A DNA stretch of 64,000 nucleotides from Purshia tridentata (lineage: Eukaryota > Streptophyta > Magnoliopsida > Rosales > Rosaceae). The notes below the pieces were generated by a model. The model was not told where the DNA came from. It searched no databases and saw only the letters and a program-made list of their open reading frames with translations. Location of the stretch: NCBI GenBank assembly GCA_003254885.1, contig QANT01000191.1, forward strand, positions 1-64,000. The letters are read 5' to 3'. Position numbers and translations under genes: made by a program. This document shows positions 23,763 through 37,392 of this stretch, one piece after another; the first letter of the stretch is position 1, and every line of letters starts with the position of its first letter.

Positions 23763-26700
23763 TCAGGTATACATTTTAAGCAGGTCGCTTGTTGAAATTA
23801 TGGTCCGAGTATTGGGTTCCTTAATTGCTGACACCTTGGGTTGGGTTTCTGATGATGGCATCTGAGTTGGAACCTCTGATTGTGGCACTTGAGATGGAGC
23901 CTCTGATTGTGGTGCTTGGTATGGGACTTCTGATTGTAGCGCTTGGGATGGGACTTCTGAGTGTGGCGCTTGTGGGGGGGCCTCTGACTGTGACGCTTGT
24001 GAGGGGGCCTCTGACTGTGACACTTGGGATGGGGCCTCTGATTGGGGCGCTTGGGATGGGGCCTCTGATTGTGGCATCTGAGATGTGGCCTCCGATTGTG
24101 GCACTTGGGATGGAGCATCTGATGGTGCCGTATTACTCGTAGAAGTTTCTGGGGCACTTTCTCCTGGAGCGACAGCCGGATTAGCTGGGTTACTCTCTGA
24201 TGATGAATCAGCAGGTTTATCACCCGGTTCACCAGATTCTGATTGTTGTGGCACACCTGAAGGGGTTGGTGTGGTAGTAGGAGGTGCTTCTAATAGCAAT
24301 GGCTTGCCTGGTTGCTGCTGTGAATTCTGAGCTCCCCCTGGACCTGGTTTCTTTGGAACAGAAAGAGGAGGAGCTGAAAGAGACGGCATCCCTGGAGGAA
24401 GAATTTCAATTGGTGGTTTCTTGGTAGCATCTGCTAAACTTGTAAGCTTTGGTTCGTCCAGAGAAGCCAAAAATGCAGCAGCAGCATCCATTTTTGTTGT
24501 TGGTGTGTGCTCAACCTCCTTTTGTAGCATTTTATTCCAAGCCTGAACCAAGTTCTTCAATGTTGGTCGCCCATGAGCCTGAAAATAACCGTGAGGAGGT
24601 CAGGTCGAAGTAATAAACTCAGAAGTACATGTAAAAGCAATATAAAAAATGTCAGACATGGGCATGAAGCACAGCCTCAGCAAGCATTCCAGTTTCCTGC
24701 CACGCTTTCTCCATTAGGGCATTGTCTCCCAAAACTGCAGCTGAAAATGCTGCTTCACGCCCGGAGCCAACTGATATTAAATTGTTCACCAGATTCTGCA
24801 TTAGATACAACTGTTTTTAGAAAGTATGATATGAAAATAGAAAGAAAATCCTTGATAAAAGTAATCTGGAAAACATCAAAGATAAGAGTGACCAATGATA
24901 TTCACCAAAGGAACAACCCAGGAGTCAGGGGGCCAGTATGCAAGAGCAGCAAAATTTATTTAAGCAACAAATTAAAAAAAAATTTCAAAAGTTATAACCC
25001 TAAATCCAACAGTTCAAACTGCTCAGAGAAAGTAAAGCATGCAAGAAAAGACATTATTATAGTTACAATTATGAATAGAGGGACAATGACAAATCATCTG
25101 TTGCATACAATGTTTAGTTATCATAGTGTAAGCCAAAAAAATCAGAACTAGTATGCAAGAAAAGGAAGTTCAGATGAGGACAGCATACACTAAGCCGTGT
25201 TAACTCTCCATGACTGGCTAGGCGCAGAGCTTGTCCTCTTAATTCATGACCCTGTAAAGCTCCTTTTACAGAAGCTGCAGCACCCAACCTCTTAAGAGCT
25301 TCCCGAGCAATTTCAGCCTGTCCAGTAGCATCTGCAGCATCAATAAGATCCAAAAACTCCTTTACAAATTTCACTATTCCTTGTACAGCTTCCAATATAT
25401 TTTCTTTCGTAGTTGTTATATTTAGAATGTCTTTCAAATCAAATCCTGTATTATCTTGCCCTAAGTCCCTGCTGTTGCTCATTGTAAGAAGGCACTGAAG
25501 AGCTCTTTTCAAATCATTGCTCTGCATGGCCAAATCAAACTCCAACCTACAAAATATGGATGGCAAATATATGATTCAAAATGAGATGGAATGGATGCCA
25601 CGTGCATGTTATAATTAACCTTGGAGTTGAAAAGCCTTCTGATAAAACTATAATAACAGAAATGAAGGTTCAGTCTGCCAGACAGAAACATCAACCAAAA
25701 ATTGAATTAACCATATAAACCCGTATACACATACAGTTATCATCACGTTAATAGGTTAATGCATGTTAAATACTTGACGCAAAAGAAAAGAAGCCCCTCA
25801 ATATGGAAATAATAAACAAAACAAAAATGAGCAACAGTAGGCACTATGATATCTAACACATAAGGGGATGAATTTATACAGGGAATTACCTCTTAGATAT
25901 TCCAGGCAAATGAAGCGCCTCAGTAGCATAACCCATGCCTAGCAAAAATTGCGCCAAGTCATCATGATGTTCTCTGCCAAGCCTACTTGCCCTGCATAAG
26001 AGAATAACATGTAAACATAAAAAATCTTTGTTAAATTTGTATAAAACTGTAGAGAGAAATATTGATACCATTTCACAGCACTAACAGCATCTCCATAAGC
26101 CGCAAGACACCTGCAACGGATCCCGGGGTGACTGAGGGATAAGGCATGAGCAGTCATGTATCTGCCAGGAAGATTTTGAGAAGTTATACAAGGAAATTTT
26201 TCCAATTGATACGAAAGCAATAACTGGACATCCTTTTGCATAGAATTAGTTGCAGTAGCTAGTCAAATAAACAAATGTTCTACGCAGCCTTGAGGAATGA
26301 GAATAGAGAAACAAGGCAAGCCAACTGAACAAGTTTTGCGGATAATTTATTGACTAGAGGGGTATTTATATGTTTTTTACTTTCCTATTTAAGACTTCAT
26401 TGGGAATCCTAATAAACCCCATCCAACTTAATGACAAGAGTCACAAATCTATGAAGCAACATAAAAAGTTACTATTCTAGGAGTTCTAGTTTGCTGGTAC
26501 TTTGTATTTTTATATGACAACAAAACAGAACAAAAGAAAGGAAATTGCTTATGTTCACATTCGTATAATTATCAGAAACAGAGCTCATACAAATGTATGT
26601 GTTTTATGAAAATCATTAACTAACAGCATATAAGCATTAACAACTTGATTCTGAAAAGAGAGGTCCATTACCTATCAATTAGCCAAAGAACACCATCTCT

Positions 26701-29700
26701 GACACCCACCACAACCAGAGGTCCCACAGGTCGTTTCTGCTCTGCTGGAAAACGAGTAACTGCCACCGAGACCCCTCCACCACCAACAGCTACCTGATTA
26801 ACTTTTCTTTCTTCTGTCTCTCTTGGCATCCCTGAATCGTCCCCATCAACTCTAGATTGTTTCGACAATGTTAAGAAGGGGGGCACAGATGGAGCATGCT
26901 GAAATGAGGCTAATCGCACGACCTAAAACGATAAAATAAAAAAATAAAAAAAGTTAAATGAAGAAATTATGGCATCTTAATCAAAAGAGAGATATGTTTT
27001 TGAATATATGATAAGCCAAACTTTCAAGCTATTAAAATCCTATGTCCAGTTGCTTATGAAAAGTAGATTAAAAAAAAATGACACCAGAATTTTGAAGCGC
27101 AAATTCTATAAAAGATGAAGTGTATAATATGGATTAAAGAATAAAAAAATCGAACACCAAAACTTAAATGGTCAATTAAAAAATGCCATTTTGTTACCAA
27201 TAAAAAATTGTAACTGGAATTTTCATAAATAGCTTAACATACCATAAGTAATTCATTTCTTAGAACCAAGGGACACAATATTCCCATTTTAACCAACTTT
27301 TATTTTATGAGTCATATGCCCAATTCGATAAAAAATAAACCAAATTGACATATAGAAGTTTCCAGAAAAACTTGTCGCAAATATGAGATGCTTTCACTGA
27401 AGGCACCAACTCCGAATTAAACTAAAGAAATGCAACGCTTTTTACCTGTAGCATTGGGGGCCTCAAGGCTATTCTTTCCTGTGTAGCAGATTGGGGACCA
27501 TCTACTGCAATTAGTGCTAATTCACCATGCTCAGCCATGGCTCTTTGTTGTGCCTCCTTCAGCTTCATCTCCTCTTTTCTCTTTTTGGTTTCAATGTCAA
27601 TAGGCGCAACTCCAGCATCCACAAAAACACATCTGGAAAATGCAGCATAACAAAAAGGCACAGCTTATGTATTAAAAAATTTTCAATTTCCCTGTATCAA
27701 TTCAATTTACAATTCATATTCTTCGCTCTTATCTGCTAAAGCAAAAGAGTTCAAATAATGCATGAGAAGGCAGGTAGAGTTAAAAGACAAGAACTTTCTT
27801 GACACTTGGTAATATGGTCTAGTTACTTCCAAAGCAAAGTTAACTTAGGTCCCATTTCCTGAATTCATATATAGTTATGCCTCAACATTCTGAACCTGAG
27901 TTTCAGTTTTCTGCAACCAAGGGCTATGATGCATGAATTGAATCAACTTTTCTGTGCATTGTTTTCAATTTTGACAATTTTAAGTTTGTTGAGTGGGCCC
28001 ACATGTAGTTTAGAAGCTTTCAAAGGTCAAGTTACTAGAAATCCAGATCTTCTATTAACTTTTGTGTATAACTTTCAATATTCCTTTTTTGACAATAAAT
28101 CTAATAACTTCTATTTTTCCCCAAAAAAAACCATTCTCGTCTATCTCCAAAAACCTGTCATAAATGTAAAGACCGAAGTTGTAGGACAGTTACTGTATCT
28201 TACTCAATAGTTGTAGGTGTAACCACAAACAGCTGTCGCCGATGCCAAACAGCACCAGTAGCATGAGGAATTGCAACATCACCCAGGTATCTGTATTGTG
28301 GGCGCAAAGAAGATATGACAATGTATTTCTGATATGCAAAAGCACAATGCTCAACAGTTTGATCCCACGCTGTCCATTCTGGCTGAGGAAGTAGACCACC
28401 GACAGGTTGAAAAGTTTCCCAACTGCATATTTCAAAATTGCTCAAGATTAAACAGAAAGCTTACCAAGATCTTATATTCATATACCTTTTGAAAAAACAT
28501 TTAATGAAACATGCAGCCCTAAGCACCCTTTAGCAATCAACATGAAACACTTTAATTCTGACATGGACTAGGAGGGTGAAGAAAAGACAAGTTTGTACTC
28601 GAGTAACCTTAAAACTTTATAAATCTCTGACATATAGCATTATCTGCTAGCACTTTTGGAAAGGAGAAGTCCAAGCATCCTCAATTAAGGAGTGGAGAAA
28701 TCCTTACAACCATCAAACACACTGTGGGAGTTAACTAGGAAAGGTTGGCAAAGCGGGAGTTAACTAGGTAAGGTTGGCAAAAGCTTGACTCACCTTATCT
28801 AAACCACAAAAAGTGAAAACTATATCTAAAAAATCTGCATTAGCAAAAACCATAAATGAATGAAGAAATCTGGTAACCTAGTAACTTAAAATGAAACAAA
28901 TAACATGCAAATTCTTTTGGTGAGCGTCGGCCATTGGGAATAACATGAAAATTCACTACAGAAAAAAACACAATAATCTTTAACTGTATGGCCAAGAATA
29001 CAAGAAAGAAAAAGGAAAAAAGAAAACATCCTTACCTGTATAGCTGAAAGTTTTGAGGTGCAGCCTCAGCTGGAGATTTATGAGAAGAAAATCCATCATC
29101 AAAAGTGGAAAAAGAAGAAAGACCAGCACTTCCGAATCCAGACAGGGGCATAGATTGAATTGTTGAAATAGCTGTTGCAGCAACAGGGCTGATTCTCCGA
29201 GATGTTCGATATGCAACACCAAGTAGTGCCCCTCCATGCAAGCCAATGACCTAGAAGATATAATTTTGAGTTAGAAAGGAACCCTAACATAACATGCAAG
29301 AATTACTACACATTCTACAACAAAACTTCAATGGACGAGTCCAGCAATGATGCATTTGCATTTGATGTGCTGGATATAAATTGCTGACCAACTATCAAAA
29401 GTTGGAGCTTCAAGGCACATAATATCTCCAACAAGGTATCAAAGTTTGTGCATAAGGTCTTCATTTCCACTCCTAGGGTTCTCATTTTGGCAATTTCCTG
29501 TGTTCTACAAGGGCAGCCACAAGGCCCACACTTGCTATACAATTAAATGGCACCTATGGGGAATGCTTCACAATGTGGTATACTTAATATAGATATTTGG
29601 GCCACGCCATCTGATAATTGGTTCTCCAAAAATCAGTAATATGCAATGAAAGTTAAGCAATGCATGCGAAAAAACATGTCTCCCAACTGCTTAAACACAA

Positions 29701-32700
29701 ATTTCAAAATTCTTCTGAATAGCCCTTACTAAATCTGAAAAAGTTTGACATGGCCAGGATTACCAGTTTTGCAGCATATTTCACTGACATTATACTGGAA
29801 AAGAAGCATGTATTTGAAATCTTTCCAACAAAAATAATCAAATCTACCCAGTCAGCCACAAAACTCAATGGCCAACCCAGGACCCTTTTTTTTTGTTTTT
29901 GATGACTCAGGTATCTGCATATTTGACCCGACTAATCCCAAGGACACATATAGACCCACCAATCTGGACAGCCAAGACAAACCCCCAACTCCATCGATTG
30001 TTGATAGCGGATTGGGTGATGGTGGCCCCAACAGGAGTGTATGCACCGAGGGGGGATCGAATTGAGTACCTGGCAAACTAGGCAGACTTCCCCAACTCGT
30101 CCTTACCACTGGACTGACCCCTGGGGGTTAATGGCCAACCCGGGACATGATACACAAAATTGATCAATAAGAATCTAATAGAATCATGGATAGAATCATG
30201 GATAGAATAAAAAATATGTTAAAGCTGGAAGAGTAAAATGGTAAATGTCACAGTTAGTTGCATTTAAAATACAAAAAGAAAAGTCATAACTAAAATGACT
30301 ATAACGATAGACCGATAAGAACAGAATAAATACCGGGTCACTGCGACCACCTATAGATCTCATTAAAATATTTGATGTGCCATCATCCAGCAAGATGCGA
30401 ACTTGTACATTGGCTGCAGATGCAGCAGAAGCAGCTGCTGCAGCAGCTTGGGCTGCAGCTGCAGCAGCTTCTTTTGCTTTTCTCGATGAACCCTTATGAA
30501 CTACAGGAATTCGAGGAGGTAATGTAGATTCCAGAATAGCAAATCTGTCACGGCATGTATCCCAAGCCAGAAGTCGTGCACTGCCTGAATCAACGATTGA
30601 CCAATCACTAACCTTATGGATAGAAAAGTACGGGATATCAGGCCACACAATTCCAAGATACCTGAAATATGTAGAAATAATCATTACCATTACCAGTACT
30701 GAAGCTCCAATTAACAATAAATCAAAAAAGAACGAGAAGTTGAATAAACACCATAGGTAATTTCAGCTGCTATATATCACACAGAATACAGCACATCTAG
30801 AAACATGGTCGAAGATAGGCATCATAAACAAGATGCACTTATTGTTTGCGGCTTGAATGTTCAATAAAAAGGCTGATTGACATGCATTACTTAGGCATAA
30901 ACCCAAGATGACTGAATACCTAATTGAATTTAACACTAATGCTATCATCTAACAATGCCCCTACACAGCTTGAAAACAAACGTAGTTCAAAACTGCAATT
31001 ACAGTGCCTGATGCAACTTACTTTCCCGAACTGCTTACAGAAAGAACTGAATAGGAATCATGTGGAACAGGAGTACTAATGTGCTTCTTAATCTGTTTGA
31101 CATGTAACGTTTCAATGGAGTCTACCCTAAGCCTTCCTGTTTCCGACAAAGAAGCATTATTTCCCAGAGATGGATTTGCTGTCTGGGATAACTGAAAGTT
31201 TAGTAGGTTAAGTTCCCTTTCAATTACATAGACAGCATTATGCTCTTTACTTCCTGATGGTGTTGGTAGCGGAGCTACAGCTGGAAGAGATCTCGCATCA
31301 AATTCACTAATAATGACACCAACATTGGTTCCAACAGCTACCAGGTGAGGCTGTAAAGGATGTGCAACCATACAGTATACCTGCGATACAACTTATGAGC
31401 AAAATTGATTTATGAAAGTAACTTGACAACATTTTAGCACTGAACATTGAAAACAGACTTTGACAATTTTATAATGCCAGAACTATTTTAAAAGGGTTGT
31501 AAAAATGGTTCTTTACTTGCACTGCAATTTAATGCTCTTCTTTCCAGTACAAGGCATGTGGTTCAAAGCTCTACTTTTAATTTCCAGCTTTTTAAGTTCT
31601 AATTTAATAATTAACGGACTTAATCTTACTAAGCAGGTCACACACAACAAAAGTCCCTCTGCTTCTTTTAGGCTCCCAATGGAGTTATTACACGAAAACC
31701 ACAATAAACACAGGACTTACTCCTAAAACAAATTATATAATTTACCATATAGATTGAACAATAGAAGCAATGATGTTTTCCAAGACAAGAACTCAGGATT
31801 TTCTGGCATTGTCCAAAAATGCATCACATAGAAGCATGCCAGTCTTGAATGATTCAGAAGTAATAATCTGGGTCATATTGAACACATCCTATCTGTCTAT
31901 TTTCAGTGCAATAATAGTAAATTGAATTGTAGCGACCCACAATCTCATATAGCATGGTCAACATGGAGTATGGTTTACCCAAGAGCTTTCTAAGTCACTC
32001 AAGAGTGTCCATTTATCCTTTATTTATTTTGTTAATTCAAAGGTGCCTTTCACTTACTGCATCATCGTCGTATACAAGATTCTCACTTAATGAAGTTTAC
32101 AACTATGTTTACCAAAAAAAATAAATTTAACAGCTCTGAATAGTTCTCCCATCCATGCCCTGAAGTTTCTTAGGCAGCAACCAAATGTCAGACCAACCAA
32201 ACAAAAAATGGTATGTAAGATTATAGGAAAAGCAGTTGCAAAAGCCCACCCAAATATTTTCATACAACAATGGGAAACATTTGCATTTCTTGACATTAGA
32301 CAAGTCCATGGGTCATCAAACAATGGACTGAGGTTTTTCTATTTTAAAATATGAAAACCTGGATGTAAACTTCTGATATGAAATTATTTAAAGTTAAAGG
32401 TCAAAAAATAAAATAAAATAAAGAGTGACGTACCCTAATTTTCTTGTTGGGTGCAATTACTTGTGGAGGGACTAGTGAGGAAAGTTCACACAGCGGCCTT
32501 GTGAGAGCAGAGTAAGTTGGGTGTTCGATAGCCCTGAGAAAATTTCCAAACAATTCTCGTTTATATCCTTCATAAAGAACTTAAAAAATAAAAAAACCAA
32601 AGACAAATTATTTTTATCACAGTTCTCGTTTATGCACACCATATATTGGAATCTTTGACACAAGTCAATATATCAAGATTTGGAGCACGAGGATGGCACC

Positions 32701-35700
32701 ATGATGCAACACTGTGGCAAGCCAGTTTTGGAACAGGTTTAATACGCCGCAACTCCTGAAAGAGAAAAGCAGACAAAATATATAATTAAATAGAAGCAAA
32801 ATGCTTGTCATCAACAGAAATTCAGTTAGAAGAAATTCTTTTCACATAAATTGAAAGTATTTCTTGAATAGTAGAACACCTTAAAAGAAATTGTGTCCCA
32901 TATAGCTAATGTCTTATCTGCACCAATTGAGATAAGCTGTGGAGCACCTCCAATCACTCTAGAAAGCTCGACAGCCACAACCCCACCATCATGTGCCTAT
33001 AAGCATCATAAAATAATTGTATACAATCAAATCTCCATTAGTTCTACAAATTCAAAGAAAGAGAATTCATATTGCATTTATATATGAGCAAACAAAAAGT
33101 GCATGCATAAAGCTCCAACCATTCATCCATACACAAATGAATGAGTTGAAAAAGAGTAACTCTAAAAAAAATATGTCAATTCATGGATCTTCACTATAAC
33201 AAAGATTTTTTTAATAAGAAACACATACTTTATTAATAAAATAGAAGAAAAATGCAAGTAAGATTGCGAGAAGTACATCAAATCCAGGTTAGCATCCTCG
33301 TTCCTTACCCATAAACACATATTACAATCAACTCAAACCTCCACCCTCCCCCAATGAAGAAGAAATACATGAAAAGGAATATATTTAAAATGCTTCAACA
33401 AAGATGCCCATAGAGAAGCTAAAAGTTTAATTCAATATAAAAGAGAAATCATCAAAATCCAATTTTTTCAAGTCACTTTTTCCCTCTGATGGACAACATT
33501 AGGCACTAGTGAGGTGTTACATTGCCTCAAAATCACAATATTGGACATCTTAGATATGTTTCAGGCCTAACATGGTGTCCCATTGTCCCTATATAAATTT
33601 TAAAATAATGACGACACCTGTCAACCTAGATTTGAGAAGTGCATATAACTTAGAAAGAATAATATGGAATAAATTAATTCATCGCTACTCTATTCTAACA
33701 GTGGTCAAACAAAAATTAGGAACATAAGAGATAAAAAGGAGATATTTGCCTTTAAAGTTAGCTTGGGGACGAGGTCTCGCGAATCTTGACCATGATCTGA
33801 ACTCCAAACTACTAGCAAGCCATCACTAGCCCCCGAAACTAGTAGTGCCTGCAGTCAAGTTTAAATATAGCAAAAAGAGAATGTAACAGAAGATAGAAGC
33901 ACTTAAAAGCATGTATGCATGCGCACGCACACACACACACACATATAAATAAATACAGTACTTATATATATAACACATGAGCATTCATAACTGCACATTC
34001 CCAGCATCTCAATATCCCAATTGCCACACTTTTCAGCTCATACTGCTGATTGAATGAAGAAATTACATCCACAAAGCTGCTATCAAAATCAGCATGAAGA
34101 ACGAAGAGATAATAACATTTTATGAAGCTTCAGAGGTACAATCAACATCATACATCTACCCCATTATGGTACTTGAACATTCAGAATCAGAATGAAGAAG
34201 AAAAAGAAACGCAACACAAAGATATCACAAACACATAAGAAGGCAACTTGATTTCATCTTTTAGAACAAAAAATCTACCTCGCCGGAAGAAGCGACAAAT
34301 GACATCAAACAAGATATGGATCCCTTATGACCTCCTGTGTATCTTCTTACAAGCTGCAAGAAGCACATATCACGCAAAGCAATGGACATTCATATTTAAC
34401 ATGATACACGATTTGGAAAAATGCAAACCTTCCATGTCATCATTGAAAGTACTCTAATAACACCATCTGATCCGCCAAAAGCAACAAGAGGAACATCACC
34501 AACAGCACTTCTAGAAAGGAATTCCATACTACAAGAGCCAGAGGAGGGAAAGAAAGAAACAGATAGCACCAAATATGTCATTTGCATGAAGACAAAAACT
34601 TTGAGGAATTACAAATGCTAATTCTTTCGGTGAATTAACAAATATAATAAGAAATACTGATGACTTGCCAGAGAAGCGATTTGTTGTCAAGGTCGTATTT
34701 TGGTACATCTCGGCCACGCATTGTCACCAAGTCCAAAAATATGGCTTTGTTTTCACAACAAATGACAAGAAAATGTCTTCCTTTAGTTGATGGAGCAGGA
34801 GAACTAAAAGCTGATGCGCCATGATTGACTCCTGATGGAGCCTCAGCAGCTGCAGAGCGGTTGCGCCAAAGTTGCCAAAAGCGAACATCATCATCATAGA
34901 AGTTTACCTGCTTAACACTTCAAGGAACCATATGCCCTCAGTGTGTGATAGGTTTCAATAAAGAATAAATACAAAAAAACAATGCAGTTGCAGTGGTCTA
35001 TTACCTCCCTCCACGCATGGCCTCTGTGGGTTTCCCTTTAGGCTCTATCAACCACATACAAAAACCAAACTTAAGAAGATTAAATACTCACAAAAGTTAT
35101 TAAAAAAAAGAATAACATGTGCTGGAATTCTTTGGTTTACCAGTTTAAGTCTGGAAATCTTAAATAATTACTGAGTCACACTAGCTATCTTGTTCTTCAA
35201 ATATCATATTATGCGGCCAAAATTCCCGCTAAAGAGATGAAACAAAGTAATTAAAAGACTGGCAACATCCAAAGTCACTTGGAGAGCTGTGCATTGATTT
35301 TCAAGCAAAATGTTCAGATGTACCACTTCAGTTGCCCCAAAACAAAGTAATTAAAAGACTGGCAACATCCAAAGTCACTTGGAGAGCTGTGCATTGATTT
35401 TCAAGCAAAATGTTCAGATGTACCACTTCAGTTGCCCCGAAACAAAGTAATTAAAAGACTGGCAACATCCAAAGTCACTTGGAGAGCTGTGCATTGATTT
35501 TCAAGCAAAATGTTCAGATGTACCACTTCAGTTGCCCCGAAGTTTAGTTAGAAGACGCAACTGGAGAAGCTTACATTACACTATTCCTATTCTATATAGC
35601 ACAGACAATCAGTACAATGCACCACCATATAGAATTTGAAATGTGGTTCTACAAAAGCTTTTTTTAGGTACTCTGCCACTTAGATGTCTATAATAGGTAT

Positions 35701-36061
35701 TAGAAACTTATAAACAGCGCCAAAATTGAATTGAATTTGATGATTCAATACCTGATTCCCCCTCGGCGAGCTTCTCCAACTTTGCGCCGACCAAACGCCT
35801 CTGATCAATGCCACCAGCTTTGAGCTCGTAGATCACCTGAGAAAATCCAACAGAGTTGAACACCGAACCGGCAAGCGAACAAAATGAAAAGCTGGAGAAA
35901 GAGGAAGAGAGAGAGAGAGAGCGTGGTACCTGGCGATGCTCCCAATTCCAAACGGAGACGTGGTCGGAGGCGTCGGCGGTGACCAGCCATGGATGCGTGG
36001 GATGCAATTGAATCTTCACGATCTTCTCATTCGTCGGCCGGAATGCTCGTAACCGCAACAT
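23763..36061 (-). CDS. TWD40-2: TWD40-2, TPLATE-complex WD40/alpha-solenoid subunit (21 coding exons, 1392 codons)
   Basis: Exons: 36061-35930, 35836-35752, 35044-35005, 34917-34669, 34528-34429, 34353-34279, 33848-33750, 32996-32880, 32755-32640, 32533-32434, 31380-31022, 30661-30334, 29250-29036, 28422-28204, 27632-27446, 26922-26672, 26161-26069, 25991-25890, 25546-25189, 24795-24658, 24578-23763. All junctions keep frame and sum to 1392 residues plus stop, close to the Arabidopsis AT5G24710 protein (about 1377 as recalled). The start MLRLRAFRPTNEK and HPWLVTADASDHVSVWNWE are the family signature. WD40 blades fill the N-terminal part (LVSGASDGLLVVWSSDH, LISIGADKTLAIWD), followed by a poly-Ala stretch (about 545-570), a basic KKRKEEMKLKEAQ segment (about 765), an alpha-solenoid (GIRCRCLAAYGDAVSAVKW) and a Pro/Ser/Glu-rich tail. 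TWD40-2 belongs to the octameric TPLATE adaptor complex, which starts clathrin-mediated endocytosis at the plasma membrane. The gene looks intact; introns 4 and 7 have GC donors. Confidence 0.95.
23847..24122 (-). repeat. Coding minisatellite, about ten 9-residue units
   Basis: Within the last TWD40-2 exon the protein repeats SEAPSQVPQ-like nonapeptides (27 bp per unit) about ten times, at about residues 1274-1365. Changes are mostly single substitutions (SEVPSQALQ, SEAPPQAPH) and the frame is kept throughout. Tails of this family are low-complexity in general, but a regular array is a feature of this copy. Confidence 0.9.
29867..30141. repeat. Candidate short insertion in TWD40-2 intron 12
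   Basis: AATGGCCAACCC occurs at 29867-29878 and 30130-30141. The interval between includes GGGGGATCGAATTGAGTACC and CTTACCACTGGACTGACCCC, a pattern met in short dispersed plant repeats with tRNA-like boxes. It is GC-richer than the intron around it. A SINE origin is possible but unproven. Confidence 0.4.
33920..33945. repeat. (CA)n microsatellite in an intron
   Basis: A run of CA dinucleotides, preceded by GCATGCGCACGC, lies in TWD40-2 intron 6. Confidence 0.8.
35240..35539. repeat. Tandem triplication, 3 x 100 bp, in TWD40-2 intron 2
   Basis: The unit starting AAACAAAGTAATTAAAAG and ending CACTTCAGTTGCCCC occurs at 35240, 35340 and 35440. The three units are almost identical; the one visible difference is A or G after GCCCC. 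The array lies between exons 2 and 3 and does not touch the splice sites. Confidence 0.95.
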
Positions 36062-36340
36062 TTCTCGGTTTCTATGAATTCGATCAGCAACAACTTTTCT
36101 CGAAAGTTCAGAACTTCAGATCAAGCAACGCATTTTTGTCCCGTAAACAAGAAGAGAAAAAAGATGTTTTGAACAGCGGCGAGCAGTGGCTTTCAAATTC
36201 GAAATGTGAAATGCCAGCCGCTGAGTCTCCGAGTCTCTGCTTGTGATGGGATCGAAATTGTTTATCCTTTCACTTCTTTGCAGCGGGTGGTCGACGAACT
36301 AAATTTACCGCGCCGTTAAATGGCGAACGGAACTTTTTCT
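36062..36340 (-). promoter_or_regulatory. TWD40-2 5' untranslated region and proximal promoter
   Basis: The stretch upstream of the ATG at 36061 has no TATA box that I can see, as often in housekeeping genes. It is cut by the left end of the FAR1-type MULE at about 36340, so the native promoter next to the gene is only about 280 bp long. Confidence 0.45.
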
Positions 36341-37392
36341 GTAGTAAACAAATTTTAAAAGCAAAAATTATAGGAGAGCTATTTTGTTCACTCTCCATCA
36401 ACACTCTTTTTAAACAATGACACGTGTCTTGTTGGTTAAGCTTTTAACCTCAGTTACTTATCTCCTGTCACATTATACTTAACCCTATAAATTCATTAAA
36501 TATTCATCAGTTTCCTTTTTTACAATTATTAACTTCACATTTCCTTTAACATTTTTGTACTTCTGGACAAAAAAAACATTTTCACATTTTGTGCATCAAT
36601 TGTTCTTTTTGTTGTCATTAACCGCGCCGTTAAATGGCGAACGGAACTTTTTCTGCAGTAAACAAATTTTAAAAGCAAAAATTAGAATTATAGGAGAGCT
36701 ATATCACCAAAATGTGCTCTTTTTAAACAATGACATGTGTCTTATTCCCAGTAAACAAATTTTAAAAGCAAAAATTAGAATTATAAGAGAGCTATATCAC
36801 CAAAATGTTGTGAGCATAACCACTCTTTTTAAACAATGACACGTGTCTTACTAGTTAAGCTTTTAAGCTCAATTACTTATCTCCAGTCACATTACACTTA
36901 ATTCTATAAATTCATTAAATATTCATCAGTTTCTTTTTTTACAATTATTAACTTCACATTTCCTTTAACATTTTTGTACTTTTGGACAAAAAAAACATTT
37001 TCGCATTTTGTGCATCAATTGTTCTTTTTGTTGTCATTAACTTTCCTTCTTCCATTGATGCTTCTGCAAGTAAGAGTTTGAATTCAAGGAACTAAGAAGG
37101 TAATTTCCATCTTTCAACTTTTTAATTTCATTAGTCTTTTATGTTATATATAATTTTTTTATATTATAAGTGGTGAAAAATTTGTTCAACGTCATTGATC
37201 ATTCCACCCTTAACATTTCAATTTATTTTTTTGTCCAAATTCCACCTTTGACTTGCTGTATTGTCGAAATTTCAATATTACAGTGACTTACTAAAATATA
37301 ATTTTTTTGTTTCCTAATGAATGGCATGGAATATATGTATATATATTTATAATATGCATTGTATACATACAGGAAAAACTAACATTATCTTC

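Noticed and set aside
25114-25566. Plus-strand and off-frame open frames overlapping TWD40-2 exons
   Set aside because: The TWD40-2 exons explain the coding potential; other frames are shadows.
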